From contig NZ_VCBX02000001.1 in assembly GCF_005938745.2 (NCBI RefSeq), positions 6,400,501 to 6,464,500 on the forward strand: DNA of 64,000 nt, given 5' to 3'. The DNA is from Rhodococcus sp. KBS0724 (GTDB lineage: Bacteria; Actinomycetota; Actinomycetes; Mycobacteriales; Mycobacteriaceae). Shown here one piece after another: positions 1 through 9,777 of this stretch; the stretch's first letter is position 1, and the number at the start of each line of letters is the position of its first letter. The translations under genes and the position numbers were made by a program. The notes under the pieces were generated by a model, which did no database searches, had not been told where the DNA came from, and saw nothing but the letters and a program-made list of their open reading frames with translations.

Positions 1-885
1 GTAAGGACCTCGCCCCCGCCCAACGTCGTCAGCCCTCGCCAAAGCAACAAGACCTCGAGTGATCTGAGTCCGATCCCACCGTGCCCGATCCTGATCTGCC
101 AACAATATCGGTTCACCGTCAGCGGTAGTACGCGCGGCAAATCGCGATGCCGACAGCTCCATCAACGCAACAAGGCCGTGCGCTTCCGGTTCCCCCGGAA
201 CAAGTTCCGCGAGAATTCTCGAGAGCCGCAAGGCTTCACCACTGAGATCGGTCCGCATCCATTCGGTTCCGGAACTGGCGGCATAGCCCTCGTTGAAGAT
301 CAGATACAGAACACCGAACACAGCGCTCAGCCGACTCGGGAACTCCTCCCGCGGAGGCACTTCGAAGACCACCTTGGCCGCCGTCAGCGTCTTCTTCGCA
401 CGAACTATGCGCTGCTGCATCGTTGCGGTAGGCACAAGAAACGCCCTGGCGATCTCTTCCGTCGTCAAGCCGCCGACTACCCGAAGCGTCAACGCCACCT
501 GAGCTTTTCGATTCAAAACCGGATGGCAGGCCATGAAGATCAACGGAAGAACATCGTCGTCGATGCGATCCGGATCCCAGCCGTCTTCGTCGAATCTATT
601 CGCATCGTTCTCGAGCTCACGCGCAAAATGCGCGTATCGCTCGTCGAGTCGTTCCCGTCGACGCCACCCGTCGATGGCTCGCCGCGTGGCAACGGCAGTC
701 AACCAAGCTGCCGGGTTGCGGGGAACGCCCGAGACAGGCCACTGCTCGATCGCTTCGAGCAGTGCCTGCCCCGCAACATCTTCGGCGAGATCCAGATCGC
801 CGACGGTACGCGTGAGTGCGGCGACGATCTTCGCACCGTCGATGCGCCACACCGCATCGACGGCGTTCCTCGCTGCATCAGTCAC
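1..885 (-). CDS. ECF-family RNA polymerase sigma factor, long C-terminal-domain type (3' end outside window)
   Basis: Reading the minus strand from a GTG at 885 gives at least 295 residues without a stop to the window edge. The N-terminal part has the sigma-70 region 2 signature (GDLDLAEDV, about residues 30-38), followed by region 4-like sequence and then the long alpha-helical C-terminal extension seen in ECF groups whose genes sit beside YCII/DGPF proteins. The last visible residues (GRGRGPY) fit the repeat region of that extension. It starts 4 bases after the stop of the YCII gene, so the two are almost certainly one operon. The role is transcription initiation at a small regulon, and the YCII partner is the usual neighbour of this ECF type. 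The start is supported by this spacing. The target genes cannot be inferred. Confidence 0.88.
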   Translation of the reverse strand, partial: MTDAARNAVDAVWRIDGAKIVAALTRTVGDLDLAEDVAGQALLEAIEQWPVSGVPRNPAAWLTAVATRRAIDGWRRRERLDERYAHFARELENDANRFDEDGWDPDRIDDDVLPLIFMACHPVLNRKAQVALTLRVVGGLTTEEIARAFLVPTATMQQRIVRAKKTLTAAKVVFEVPPREEFPSRLSAVFGVLYLIFNEGYAASSGTEWMRTDLSGEALRLSRILAELVPGEPEAHGLVALMELSASRFAARTTADGEPILLADQDRARWDRTQITRGLVALARADDVGRGRGPY

Positions 886-888
886 GAC

Positions 889-1317
889 TCAGCTCGAGAC
901 AGGGCGATCCGTACCCAGTTCTTCACGCCAGCCGGCTTCCTTCTGGATGTACTCATTGCTCTGGTCGAACTCTTCCATCTCCGAGACGCGTCGAACCTCG
1001 AGCTTGCTGCCTGGGCCCAGTGGACACCGCTTGGCCCACTCCAGCGCCTCGTCCTTGGTAGACGTCTGAATGATCCAGAAACCCGAGAACAGCTCTTTTG
1101 TCTCCCCGTACGGGCCGTCGGACACGAGCGGCGGATCGGAGTCGAAATCGACGATAAATCCCTCCTCCATCGCCAGGCCCTCACCGGCCAGAAGGACTCC
1201 CGCCTTGATCAGCGACTCGTTGTACTGGCCCATCGAGGTGATAATCGCGTCGAAGTCCATGTCCTTGGATGCCTCGATGGCCGCGTCGGTGGAACGCATG
1301 ATCAGCATGTACTTCAT
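889..1317 (-). CDS. YCII-related (DGPF-domain) protein
   Basis: 142 residues starting MKYMLIMRS, with the DGPYGETKE motif in the middle that defines the YCII/DGPF family. The ATG at 1317 is preceded by a strong Shine-Dalgarno (AAGGAG, 6 bases upstream). An in-frame upstream extension to 1419 exists but has no ribosome site and is not family-like. Family members are small ferredoxin-fold proteins, often encoded directly upstream of ECF sigma factors with a long C-terminal domain, as here. The biochemical function is not established; a role in sensing or modulating the sigma factor is only inferred from the pairing. Confidence 0.92.
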   Translation of the reverse strand: MKYMLIMRSTDAAIEASKDMDFDAIITSMGQYNESLIKAGVLLAGEGLAMEEGFIVDFDSDPPLVSDGPYGETKELFSGFWIIQTSTKDEALEWAKRCPLGPGSKLEVRRVSEMEEFDQSNEYIQKEAGWREELGTDRPVSS

Positions 1318-1595
1318 GGGATTCTCCTTCGTTTGTGGGCCGCTCATTCGGTCCCTCTGCCTACACGTCGAACGGCGGAGGCGCCGATCGACATAACTTC
1401 CGAAAAAATTTCGAACCACAAGATCGAGGCCAAGGACGTACCGTCAATACTTCCGGAAATCGCGCGAATCCACCCCGAGATGTATCCTCGCCACCAGCGT
1501 CATCCTAGGAAGATCCGACGGGCGTCGGATGGAGACTCCCCAATTTCCTACAAACGACTGGTGACGCCGGCCAAACCCCACCTGATGATGAAGAC

Positions 1596-2567
1596 ATGAC
1601 GACATTCCCCACCCTCGACCCCGAACTCGCTGTGGCACTCACGATGCTCCCGAAGGTCGATTTTACGGACCTCCCCGGCACAAGAGCCACCTACGACGCA
1701 CTGATCGGCGCCACGTTGGCCGGCCTGTCATACGACGGCGTCACGCTTCGCGAACTATCCGCCCCTGGCCTCGACGGCGATCCGGAGGTCACGATACGTT
1801 TCTTCACCCCGGACAACACAACCGGTCCGATCCCAGTTCTGTTGTGGATGCACGGCGGCGGATTCGGCGTCGGCACAGCAGAAGGTTGTGATCCTTTCTG
1901 TATCCAGGTAGCGCGCGAACTTGGATTCGCCGTCGCCAACGTGGAGTACCGCCTGGCCCCCGAGACTCCCTTTCCCGGCCCCCTCAACGACTGCTATGCC
2001 GCACTCACGTACGTACACGCCCATGCCGAGGAACTGGGTATCGATCCCAGTCGCATTGCTGTCGGCGGTCAGAGTGCGGGCGGTGGTCTTGCCGCCGGAA
2101 CAGTGCTGAAAGCCCGAGATGAGGGCATCGTCCCCGTCGCGTTCCAGTTTCTCGAGGTCCCGGCACTGGACGACCGCCTGACCTCGACATCGATGACGGA
2201 CTTCGTCGACACTCCGAATTGGCACCGACCCAACGCGATTCTGTCGTGGCAGTTCTATCTCGGCGAGTCGTATTCAGGGCCCGAAGATCCGAACGTCTCG
2301 ATTTACGCCGCCCCGGCTCGCGCAACCGATCTCAGCAACTTGCCCCCGGCCTACGTGTGCACCATGGAACTCGACCCGCTTCGCGACGAAGGAATCGAGT
2401 ACGCCGTTCGCCTACTCCAAGCGGGTGTCAGTGTCGAGCTGCATTCCTTCCCCGGCACCTTTCACGGGTCGTCACTTGTCGCGACCGCAGAGGTTAGCAA
2501 ACGAGGTGCCGCCGAAGCACTCACCGCACTACAGCGAGGGTTGCGCACGTTGTCACCAGTCTCGTAG
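1596..2567 (+). CDS. alpha/beta hydrolase, hormone-sensitive-lipase (HSL) family esterase
   Basis: 323 residues. The oxyanion-hole motif HGGG is at about 86-89, the nucleophile elbow GQSAG at 158-162 (Ser160), an acid residue lies near 260 in the LDPLRDE stretch, and the catalytic His is at about 290 in GTFHG. These are the marks of family IV (HSL) esterases, which hydrolyse short acyl esters in the cytosol; there is no signal peptide. Only 9 bases separate its stop from the PucR-like gene that follows, so the two may be cotranscribed and the regulator may control this esterase. The natural substrate is unknown. A second, divergent HSL esterase lies at 19939-20859. Confidence 0.93.
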   Translation: MTTFPTLDPELAVALTMLPKVDFTDLPGTRATYDALIGATLAGLSYDGVTLRELSAPGLDGDPEVTIRFFTPDNTTGPIPVLLWMHGGGFGVGTAEGCDPFCIQVARELGFAVANVEYRLAPETPFPGPLNDCYAALTYVHAHAEELGIDPSRIAVGGQSAGGGLAAGTVLKARDEGIVPVAFQFLEVPALDDRLTSTSMTDFVDTPNWHRPNAILSWQFYLGESYSGPEDPNVSIYAAPARATDLSNLPPAYVCTMELDPLRDEGIEYAVRLLQAGVSVELHSFPGTFHGSSLVATAEVSKRGAAEALTALQRGLRTLSPVS

Positions 2568-2576
2568 CTTTGCTAC

Positions 2577-3641
2577 ATGCAAGGACTGATGTACCGGCTT
2601 GCCGAGCTCGATACAGACTCGGCAGGCCTGGTACGTGTCATCGACTACTTCGACACCCTCGTGCGACACGGCGCCGACACAGCATCTTTACTTCGCGCGA
2701 GCGCCCAATTGGCGGATTGTGTTGTCGGTATCGAGATCGCCGACAGTAGTCGAAGCCACAAGAATCTGCGCCGATGCGATCCTCGGGGTCGATGGTCACC
2801 CGAACCGCAGCTTGCCCCAAGCATCGTCAGGGACATCGCTGTCGACGACGAAGTCCTCGGCACAGTCTGGATCGAGCGTCCGGGTAGCGACTTGCCACTC
2901 GACGAGATGCTCGTCGACCGGATGGCTTTGACGGCAGCGATCATCTTGCGGCCGCGACGTTTACTGACCGAATCCGAACACACTCACAATCTGCTCTTCC
3001 CGATGGACGAGCTAGCGGTCCTGACATCCTGCGCGGGCCTCGGTCTCGACCCCTCCGCTTCAGTGCGCGTCGTCGTATCCACCATTAATGAGACTGCGCA
3101 CCTGCAGTTCTCGAAGGATTGGATACCGGGAAGAGCTACCGGAATCGAAGCGGACGGCGAGTACCTGAATCTCGTGACCGGGGCATTCATCTGGCCGGCA
3201 GAATTCTCTGATACCGCAAGAGCGATGCCTGTCCGTGCCGGAATGTCCTTGGCTGCCGCCGCTTCCGAAATACACACACTCATCGACACTGCTCGATTCG
3301 CTCGCAGTCAAGCATCGACCACCACACCCTTCGTGAACGCAGACGATCTCGGCGCACTCAATCTCCTGATACCGGGAAAGAGGATCGATCACACGCGAAT
3401 TCCGGATTTGGTTCGTGTCAGAGAATTTCGCGAAACCAGAGACGGCATCGAACTACTGGAGACGCTGAGAGTTTACCTACGATCCGGCACGTTGAGAGCC
3501 ACGGCCGACTGCCTGCACCTCCACCACAGTAGCGTCGCCCACCGATTGGCAAAGCTCTCCCAGCACATCGGATTTCACGTCGACACGATCGAAAATCGCG
3601 CGCGCGCAACGGCCATGATGATGGTGCTCGACGCCATGTAG
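2577..3641 (+). CDS. PucR/CdaR-type transcriptional regulator with C-terminal helix-turn-helix
   Basis: 354 residues. The C-terminal 60 or so residues (LRSGTLRATADCLHLHHSS...HRLAKL) match the PucR_HTH type, in which the DNA-binding helix-turn-helix is at the extreme C terminus. The N-terminal 280 residues are a weakly conserved sensing region, without the clear PucR or GGDEF-like segments of the larger family member at 13209-14747. The start is uncertain: ATG 2577 has no good Shine-Dalgarno, whereas ATG 2589 has AAGGA just upstream, though rather close. It follows the esterase gene by 9 bases and probably regulates that pair. The ligand is unknown. Confidence 0.82.
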   Translation: MQGLMYRLAELDTDSAGLVRVIDYFDTLVRHGADTASLLRASAQLADCVVGIEIADSSRSHKNLRRCDPRGRWSPEPQLAPSIVRDIAVDDEVLGTVWIERPGSDLPLDEMLVDRMALTAAIILRPRRLLTESEHTHNLLFPMDELAVLTSCAGLGLDPSASVRVVVSTINETAHLQFSKDWIPGRATGIEADGEYLNLVTGAFIWPAEFSDTARAMPVRAGMSLAAAASEIHTLIDTARFARSQASTTTPFVNADDLGALNLLIPGKRIDHTRIPDLVRVREFRETRDGIELLETLRVYLRSGTLRATADCLHLHHSSVAHRLAKLSQHIGFHVDTIENRARATAMMMVLDAM

Positions 3642-3694
3642 GTACACCAAAGGCCGGAACTATCGATGACAGTGCCATCTGCGACCATATTCGA

Positions 3695-4306
3695 ATGGAG
3701 CAGCCAACGGCCGAGCAGTCATTTGCCACACTCATCAAAGAGAGCGTGGTTCCACTTCTCAAGGAGAACGGGTTCCGGAAGCAGAAGCTGACCTTCCGGC
3801 GTGAGCGAGACCGCATGATCGACGTCGTCAACCTGCAACGGTCGGCGGGAAACAGCTACGAATCAATTCGGTTCTACATCAATTGCGGCGTCTACTCTCC
3901 GGACTTCGATCGAATCACCGGCAAGCCCGAGCACCAGCGCCCTGCCGAAGTGGACTGCCAGTACCGACGCCGAATCGAGAACATCGCGTCCGGTATCGGA
4001 CCACACGTGACCGTCGATGCGGAGACCGACATCCCCGAAACAGCTGGCCTGTTGCGCTCCGCGCTCACGAGCGCATTAACGGTAATGGGCCAGCTCCACG
4101 GGCCGGACGATATCGCTCGATTTGCCGAGTCGGATATAGATTTTGACGTGTTTCGCTATCGGTTGGCCGCAGACAACATAGCCGAGGCTCACGAACAATA
4201 CCGACGGGCGCGCTCACAGTTCGGTGCAGAGCCCCGCTGGCAGCGTCTCGACGAGTTGTTCCGGCAAGCCTCCGACCCTTACGACTTCACAGTCGGAGCC
4301 GATTGA
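3695..4306 (+). CDS. DUF4304 domain-containing protein
   Basis: 203 residues with an N-terminal stretch typical of DUF4304 (LLKENGFRKQKLTFRR near residues 21-36, then a QRS...FYINCGV segment). Proteins of this family are soluble, of unknown function, and often encoded in isolation. The start at 3695 lacks a clear ribosome binding site, so translation may be weak or leaderless. Its stop lies only 2 bases from the stop of the oppositely oriented ligase gene, so there is no room for a terminator between them. Confidence 0.8.
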   Translation: MEQPTAEQSFATLIKESVVPLLKENGFRKQKLTFRRERDRMIDVVNLQRSAGNSYESIRFYINCGVYSPDFDRITGKPEHQRPAEVDCQYRRRIENIASGIGPHVTVDAETDIPETAGLLRSALTSALTVMGQLHGPDDIARFAESDIDFDVFRYRLAADNIAEAHEQYRRARSQFGAEPRWQRLDELFRQASDPYDFTVGAD

Positions 4307-4308
4307 TG

Positions 4309-5466
4309 TTACGAGGACGACAGCGCAGTGTCCGTCTGTCGATCGCACCCGCCTGCTGTGCGGCGAGCGCATTCGTCGATCACGTCGGTGATACCGGACC
4401 GCGTCAGAGTGCGGCGTTGCACCATCGCCCCATTACCCTCGTCGAATACTGTCTCCAGTGAGGCAGTAACCCGCTCGAGTTCACCGAACTCTGCCAGCAT
4501 CGGTGTGACGTAGTCGAGTAGTCGCCGAACCAGCTGACGAGTGGGCACCAGGCGCACAGGATCCATGTCCAGTGCTCGGCCCGCAACCCCGTCGCGGGCC
4601 GCCCGCCAGCACGCTGCGCGTAGTACCTCTTGGTCGATGATCGGGGCAGGGCAACCCGCAGCGATCTCTCTCATCACGGTGACAACAAGAGCATGAACCA
4701 GCGTGGCATATGTGATCGTCTCGCCGACTGTGGCTGGAACATCACTGATCCGAATCTCCACGGTAGGCAAATGATCCGATACCCGAACATCCCAATAGAC
4801 CATGTGAGGGTCCAGGATGACACCTGCTTCGAGCATCGTTTCAATGGCGGTGTCGTAGTGATTCAACGACTCGAAATACGGCGGTGGCCCGCAGCTCGGC
4901 CATCGCCCGTACTGGATGTAACGCCAACTGGCATAACCGGTATCGACGCCGGCACTGATCGGAGAGTTCGCAGTCAGGGACAACAAAGTCGGCAACCATG
5001 GACGCAGATGATTGATGATCCGAACGGCCTGTTTGCGCCCCTCCACACCGACATGCACATGGCAGCCGCACATCACTCCTGCCGTGAGAGCACCGAATTC
5101 ACCGGCCATGCGTTGATATCTCGAGGTGTGAGTAGTCTCGTGCGGCGGTGGATCGTAGAACGGTGTCCCCACCGCCAGTAGCTGACATCCCGCGCGTGCG
5201 GCTGCGTCGGCGGCGGCAACGCGAAGCTCCCACAGTTGGTCCCGAAGATCACGGACATGGTGCCCGACCGTCGTGGCGGTCTCCACCTGACAGCGAGTGA
5301 GCTCCAATTGCAGATCGACACCAAGATCCCTGCCCGCGGCCGCAACTTCGGTATTGCGGAATCTGGGCTGTTTGGTCACTGGGTCGCACAGAAGGAATTC
5401 CTCCTCCACACCGAGTGTGGGAATGTCTTTGACGACTGATTGAGGCGGACCGGTCGTTTTTGCCAT
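4309..5466 (-). CDS. carboxylate-amine ligase, glutamate-cysteine ligase type 2 (YbdK/EgtA-like)
   Basis: 385 residues from ATG 5466, which is preceded by a GAGG ribosome site; an upstream in-frame extension to 5625 overlaps the spacer and lacks family similarity. The protein has the GCS2 signature GVEEEFLL at about 19-26, the HVHVGV metal/substrate segment and an EIRISD stretch, all typical of ATP-dependent gamma-glutamyl ligases. Actinomycete relatives include EgtA (gamma-glutamylcysteine for ergothioneine) and the YbdK group, whose physiological amine is unclear. No other ergothioneine genes are nearby, so YbdK-type is the safer call. It lies downstream of a small Rho_N-like gene on the same strand, 56 bases away. 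Confidence 0.88.
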   Translation of the reverse strand: MAKTTGPPQSVVKDIPTLGVEEEFLLCDPVTKQPRFRNTEVAAAGRDLGVDLQLELTRCQVETATTVGHHVRDLRDQLWELRVAAADAAARAGCQLLAVGTPFYDPPPHETTHTSRYQRMAGEFGALTAGVMCGCHVHVGVEGRKQAVRIINHLRPWLPTLLSLTANSPISAGVDTGYASWRYIQYGRWPSCGPPPYFESLNHYDTAIETMLEAGVILDPHMVYWDVRVSDHLPTVEIRISDVPATVGETITYATLVHALVVTVMREIAAGCPAPIIDQEVLRAACWRAARDGVAGRALDMDPVRLVPTRQLVRRLLDYVTPMLAEFGELERVTASLETVFDEGNGAMVQRRTLTRSGITDVIDECARRTAGGCDRQTDTALSSS

Positions 5467-5522
5467 GGATTCCTCGACTTCGGCACTCACAAACCACGGG
5501 TCTTCAACGGAAAGAGCAGAAT

Positions 5523-5792
5523 TCAGTGGTTGCGAAGTTCGTCGATAAGCTCGCTTTTCTTCAACTTCGAGTACCCATGTAGATCCAGTTCCTTTGCTCG
5601 CCTTTTTAATTCGTCTACGGACCACTCCTCATACGAAGCGGACCGACCGCCAGTTTTGGCGACATTCGAACGACCACGACTAGCTGCGGCGTTGGAGATC
5701 CGCGCCGCCTTCTCCTTGGAATCTCCTTTCTCGCGCAATTTCTCGTAGAGGTCCTGGTCTTTGAGTTGCGGTTGTGAGTCCCTACGAGCCAT
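5523..5792 (-). CDS. small Rho_N / SAP-like DNA- or RNA-binding protein
   Basis: 89 residues from ATG 5792, preceded by AAAGGA about 9 bases upstream. The first half is charged and polar with the [19 protein letters not shown] stretch common to a conserved actinobacterial small-protein family (DUF7218-like). The last 35 residues ([20 protein letters not shown]...) resemble the Rho termination factor N-terminal helix-extended-loop-helix, also seen in SAP domains. Such short proteins are thought to bind nucleic acids. Function here is unknown. An in-frame start at 5822 is possible but less well supported. Confidence 0.82.
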   Translation of the reverse strand: MARRDSQPQLKDQDLYEKLREKGDSKEKAARISNAAASRGRSNVAKTGGRSASYEEWSVDELKRRAKELDLHGYSKLKKSELIDELRNH

Positions 5793-5898
5793 CTGGTCCG
5801 TCCTTTCTTCTGCTGGAGACATGCCGATGCACGGGTGGATCGCTGTATCACTTCGGACCTACCCGGTAAGCGGTTCCGCCAAACCGCCGAAAACGACC

Positions 5899-5930
5899 TG
5901 CCCACCGCACCGAAACGGGTGCGGTGGGCA
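5899..5930 (-). terminator. strong stem-loop terminator after the NCS1 permease gene
   Basis: A perfect 13-bp stem (TGCCCACCGCACC with its complement) closes a 6-base loop, GAAACG. It sits 46 bases past the stop of the minus-strand permease gene at 5977 and can act in both directions, which would also isolate the hyu locus from the ligase operon. There is no U-run, as is usual in actinomycetes. Confidence 0.85.
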
Positions 5931-5976
5931 AGAACTGAACACTAACCACCTCCTCAGACAAACCCACCGAACGGCG

Positions 5977-7599
5977 TCATACCGGTCGGTGCGCGGCCGC
6001 TTCCAACTCCGCAGCACGCAGGAAGCTCGGTGCATTCGACGCACAGGCCAAACAGATCGCCTGATGCCCGGCAGACGGATCACGATCCATCTCGTAGGCG
6101 ATGTACGAGTCGCCACATCGATGACACTGCACGCGCGACTCCCACGGATCGGCTACCTCGTCACGCGGATCGAACGGACGATCAAGCGTGAACCAACTCG
6201 GCTTCGAGTACCGGAGCGCGATCCCGTAGAGCCCCGCGGCCAAGACACAGCTCACCGGTGGCGCCCACACTGCACCCGACGCTCCTCTGAAGGCGACCAT
6301 CATGATGCCCACCAAAGATGATGCTCCCCATGCGAACACCCCTGCCGGATTAATCGAGGGAACGCGACCCGGGCGGAACTCGGCAGGCGGAACGTGAGGA
6401 AATATTCCGCGGGAGGCGACAAGAATGTGAGTGAGTGCAATTGCCACCCAGCTGACGATGATGACGCCTTGGTAGCTCAAGGCCTGGAGGATCCATGTCA
6501 GGACGTTCGTCAGCATCATCACGTACACGACCACAGCGACGACACCGAGCCAGAAAACCCGCGGCAGAGTGAGATTGAATGCTCGCGCGAAAAAGTTCTG
6601 CACATTCGTCGACGCCAGGTAGAAGTTCCCCGAGTTCACCCGAGTCTGGCTGACGACCACCCACAACAGTCCCCAGAATCCCATCAACGAGACGATTCCG
6701 AGGATCGCCGACTCCTCGCTCAGCGCTCCTTCGATCTCGATCGTGTGAGCGAGGAAGATGCCGACGACAGCGTTCACGAGAAGCGTCATGACGTAAAAGG
6801 GGGTTCCAAAAGTGACTCGTCCGTTGAACTTCGCATCTTCAGGGCGTCCGAAGCGTGCGAAGTCCCATGCCATCATGGTGACAACCCACACACCCATGTA
6901 CACCGTGTACGCAAACCACCACCCCGGGACACCCAGATCTGCAGCGCCCTCCGGTTCGTAGGTGAGCCAGTCGTTGCTGTAGCCGTATCGAACGATTGCC
7001 CAGACGACCGAGCCGACGAGCCCGATGAGATACAGCGGAAGCAGCACACCGTTGATCTTGTCCAGCCATGTACTCACACCACGCATCGCCAACGGCGCCT
7101 GATACACGACGACGATCAGGGCGCACAGAGCAATCGGAAGAGCGGGCAGATACGCGTGAAGCGCACTCGCGACGATAGCGCCCTCTGCCACAACGTAATA
7201 CGTGATAGTGACGCCGAAAAGCGCAGCCGCGAAAGCGGAGCCGGCTCGCCCGAACAGCGCGCGGGAGAACAGCGAGACGCTTGTCCCCGTCTTTGCGGCA
7301 TATCGCGACACCACTGAGTTGATCGCGCCGTAGCTCACTGCGGAAAGCGCGATCCCGATCAGCGTGTCGATCGTGCCTACGGCAAGTGTAACCGTACTGC
7401 CGACCACGACCCAGAACATCGCGCTCATGAGTCCGAACCAGGCCATCGACACCGACAGCCGGCTACTTCGCCACGAAAGCGGAACAATATGAAGTGAATA
7501 ATCCTCTGCAGCAGCGCGTTCCAATACATTCGGATCATCCTGTGACGACACTACGAGCGCCGGCACCTCGTTTGCACTCAAGCCCGATGAAATTGACAT
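5977..7599 (-). CDS. NCS1-family nucleobase/hydantoin:cation symporter with a C-terminal double-CxxC tail
   Basis: 540 residues from ATG 7599, which has AAAGGA at the right distance; a longer in-frame start at 7698 runs through the terminator hairpin and is rejected. About twelve hydrophobic segments span residues 50-480 in the pattern of purine-cytosine permease/hydantoin transporters. Unusually, a soluble C-terminal tail carries C492-x2-C495 and C516-x2-C519, a spacing that suggests a zinc ribbon. The gene is the last of a minus-strand set with hyuA and hyuB, so the likely role is import of a hydantoin, oxoproline-like lactam or nucleobase for those enzymes. A hairpin between hyuB and this gene suggests reduced or separate expression. 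Confidence 0.9.
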   Translation of the reverse strand: MSISSGLSANEVPALVVSSQDDPNVLERAAAEDYSLHIVPLSWRSSRLSVSMAWFGLMSAMFWVVVGSTVTLAVGTIDTLIGIALSAVSYGAINSVVSRYAAKTGTSVSLFSRALFGRAGSAFAAALFGVTITYYVVAEGAIVASALHAYLPALPIALCALIVVVYQAPLAMRGVSTWLDKINGVLLPLYLIGLVGSVVWAIVRYGYSNDWLTYEPEGAADLGVPGWWFAYTVYMGVWVVTMMAWDFARFGRPEDAKFNGRVTFGTPFYVMTLLVNAVVGIFLAHTIEIEGALSEESAILGIVSLMGFWGLLWVVVSQTRVNSGNFYLASTNVQNFFARAFNLTLPRVFWLGVVAVVVYVMMLTNVLTWILQALSYQGVIIVSWVAIALTHILVASRGIFPHVPPAEFRPGRVPSINPAGVFAWGASSLVGIMMVAFRGASGAVWAPPVSCVLAAGLYGIALRYSKPSWFTLDRPFDPRDEVADPWESRVQCHRCGDSYIAYEMDRDPSAGHQAICLACASNAPSFLRAAELEAAAHRPV

Positions 7600-7669
7600 G
7601 GCGAATCCTTTTCGATGACGTTCCCTTGGCGCCGTTGCCATCTGGTTACTGGTGGTTTGACGAACCGCA

Positions 7670-7703
7670 CTCGGGTGCCCCGCACCTCGTCGGGGCACCC
7701 GAG
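7670..7703 (-). terminator. stem-loop between hyuB and the permease gene
   Basis: A perfect 12-bp stem (CTCGGGTGCCCC with its complement) with a 10-base loop lies 18 bases past the hyuB stop and 70 bases before the permease start. It probably ends or attenuates the hyuAB transcript, or protects its 3' end, so that the permease is expressed at a different level. Confidence 0.82.
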
Positions 7704-7721
7704 CAGAATTGAGCGGGTGGT

Positions 7722-9734
7722 TCAGAGTGCCGCGACCTCGGAAACCGACAGCGTTCCCTTGACGTACTCGACGGCTGGATCATCGGTCCAGTGGACGATC
7801 GTGCGGCGGCGCAGCATCGAACGGAACTGATCGGTGGTGTTCTCGAGCACTTCACCGCTACCCCAGTCGAGGATCACCCCGTACTGGCGGACGCAGTCCA
7901 TCTCGTTGATCAGACCGGACTGATACTCCGACGACACCTCGTGTGCATCGCGTTCCATCCAGGCGTGCCGATTGCCGCGGATGTAAGCACGAGCCTTTTC
8001 CGTTGCATCCAAGTCGATCTCGTACTCGAAGACCTCGGGATCTATCTCCTTGATCACCACGCCGTAATCCTTCTCGGCACGTTCGATACTCACGTAACCG
8101 TCGATCACGTCTTCCAGTACGGCATCGACCTCACGTTGCAGTGGATCGCCCAGCCCACCACCGCCGGCCGAGGGACGGGTGAACTCGTCGCCTGACTTGA
8201 TGGGAATCGCGGCGAAGATCGAGCCGAGATATCTCTCGTTCTCGGTGCTCTTGTTGAGCCACACTCCGTGTGGAATGGACGGCAGTCCGCCCCACAGCCC
8301 CCATGTGACGGACCGCTCGCGGTCGCAGCAGTAGGACATCACGGTGTTGTTACTTGCCCACAAGCGGCCGCCCTTCTCAGCACCGAGCCCACCTCGGTAC
8401 TTTCCCGGTCCACCGGAATCGGGAAGCAGATCGTGACAGGTGGTGAGTACCGGCGCAAGCCGCTCTTGTCCCTCGAAAGGCTGTGTACCGTACTGGACTC
8501 CGAATACCGCAGCCGACGCGTTGTATCCGTCTGCGCCGTTTCGGGCGCCCCATCCACCCATCATCCAGTCGTACCACATGAAATTGGGGTTGCCGTTCTC
8601 TCTCCCGTCCCGTCCGCCCACGAGCAGATACTCGAGGTTGAACGTGCAGGCCATTGCGCGTTCCGGCTGAATGTCCGACCAGATCTCGAACACCGAACTC
8701 ATGATCTTCTCGAACGGTCCGGAACAGAAGCCCGCGCACGGCGACGGCCAGTCCGCGTTGACCACCGAGCCGAGCGGGCCGAGGTCCGCTGTCACCACCC
8801 GATAGAACCCGGAATTCAGTGGGATGTCCGGGAATTGCATCTTTGTGCCCGCAACGATCCCGGCGAACGAACCACCGAATCCGGCATTGAGCATCGACGA
8901 AATGGAAGCATGTGAGTCACTCAGGTCGTAGTGAACCGTGTCGCCCTTGATGGTCATCTTCATCGTGACCGGGATGAGGCCCTCTCCCAACCCCGGGTCC
9001 TGATCGATATAGTCCTCGGTGTACCAGACGCCATCAGGCAGAGCGGCAATCTTGGCGCGCGTCAGATCCTCGACATAGTCCTGAACCTCAGCCATAGCCG
9101 TCTTGATAGTCTCGACGCCGTATTTGTCACATAGGCGCTGGATTTCGCGCTCGGCTACCCGAGTGGCCTCCGCCTGCGCCTGCATATCCCCGATGATGTC
9201 GCGTGGGTTTCGCGTGTTCTTGGCGATGAGGTAGGCAACATCCTCGAGGAAGTGGTCCTTGCTCCACAACCTCGTCGGCGGAATACGCAATCCCTCGCCC
9301 ATATGGTCGAGAGCGTTGACGTTGAACGAACCTGGGGTCGCGCCGCCCACGTCGGCCCAGTGACCGTTGGCCTGCGCATAGCCGAGTAGTTCGCCCTGGT
9401 AGTAAATGGGCCTGATGATGCGTGTGTCGTTGAAGTGACTTCCACCCTCGTAGACATCGTTGATGACAAAGACATCTCCGGGATGAATGTCCCCTTCGAA
9501 CTGACGGATCACGGCCTTTGCGGTGTAGTGGAGCGTGCCGACGTGCGCCGCGATGTCACCCGTCCCCTGCATGACGGTGTTGCCCTCGGTATCGCAGATT
9601 GCCGACGAGAAGTCACGCGAGTAGATGACAAAGGAATAGCAGGTCCGCAGGATCTGCTCCGCCATTTGGTCGACGGTATTGATGAAGGCGTTCTTGAGAA
9701 CTTCGAAGGTTACCGGATCCAGCGATGTAGTCAT
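7722..9734 (-). CDS. hyuB: hydantoinase B / oxoprolinase beta-subunit family protein
   Basis: 670 residues from ATG 9734 with an AGGG ribosome site; the in-frame extension to 10028 overlaps hyuA and is spurious. The N-terminal segment (DPVTFEVLKNAF) and the GDVFVINDVYEGGSHFNDTR region are hallmarks of HyuB/AcxB-like subunits. These pair with HyuA to form ATP-dependent N-methylhydantoinase, 5-oxoprolinase or acetone carboxylase-type amidases, in which the B subunit carries out the cyclic amide or carboxylation half-reaction. It follows hyuA by 43 bases in the same operon. Which of the reactions is performed cannot be decided from sequence; the absence of an AcxC-like gamma subunit argues against acetone carboxylase. 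Confidence 0.92.
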   Translation of the reverse strand: MTTSLDPVTFEVLKNAFINTVDQMAEQILRTCYSFVIYSRDFSSAICDTEGNTVMQGTGDIAAHVGTLHYTAKAVIRQFEGDIHPGDVFVINDVYEGGSHFNDTRIIRPIYYQGELLGYAQANGHWADVGGATPGSFNVNALDHMGEGLRIPPTRLWSKDHFLEDVAYLIAKNTRNPRDIIGDMQAQAEATRVAEREIQRLCDKYGVETIKTAMAEVQDYVEDLTRAKIAALPDGVWYTEDYIDQDPGLGEGLIPVTMKMTIKGDTVHYDLSDSHASISSMLNAGFGGSFAGIVAGTKMQFPDIPLNSGFYRVVTADLGPLGSVVNADWPSPCAGFCSGPFEKIMSSVFEIWSDIQPERAMACTFNLEYLLVGGRDGRENGNPNFMWYDWMMGGWGARNGADGYNASAAVFGVQYGTQPFEGQERLAPVLTTCHDLLPDSGGPGKYRGGLGAEKGGRLWASNNTVMSYCCDRERSVTWGLWGGLPSIPHGVWLNKSTENERYLGSIFAAIPIKSGDEFTRPSAGGGGLGDPLQREVDAVLEDVIDGYVSIERAEKDYGVVIKEIDPEVFEYEIDLDATEKARAYIRGNRHAWMERDAHEVSSEYQSGLINEMDCVRQYGVILDWGSGEVLENTTDQFRSMLRRRTIVHWTDDPAVEYVKGTLSVSEVAAL

Positions 9735-9777
9735 TTCTATTGCCCTTCGTATGAATTCGATTGCGGCCGATAGCAGA

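Noticed and set aside
178..1599. Long plus-strand open frame of 473 codons
   Set aside because: It is antisense to the sigma factor and YCII genes, has no family-like motifs and no ribosome site; high GC keeps the complementary frame open.
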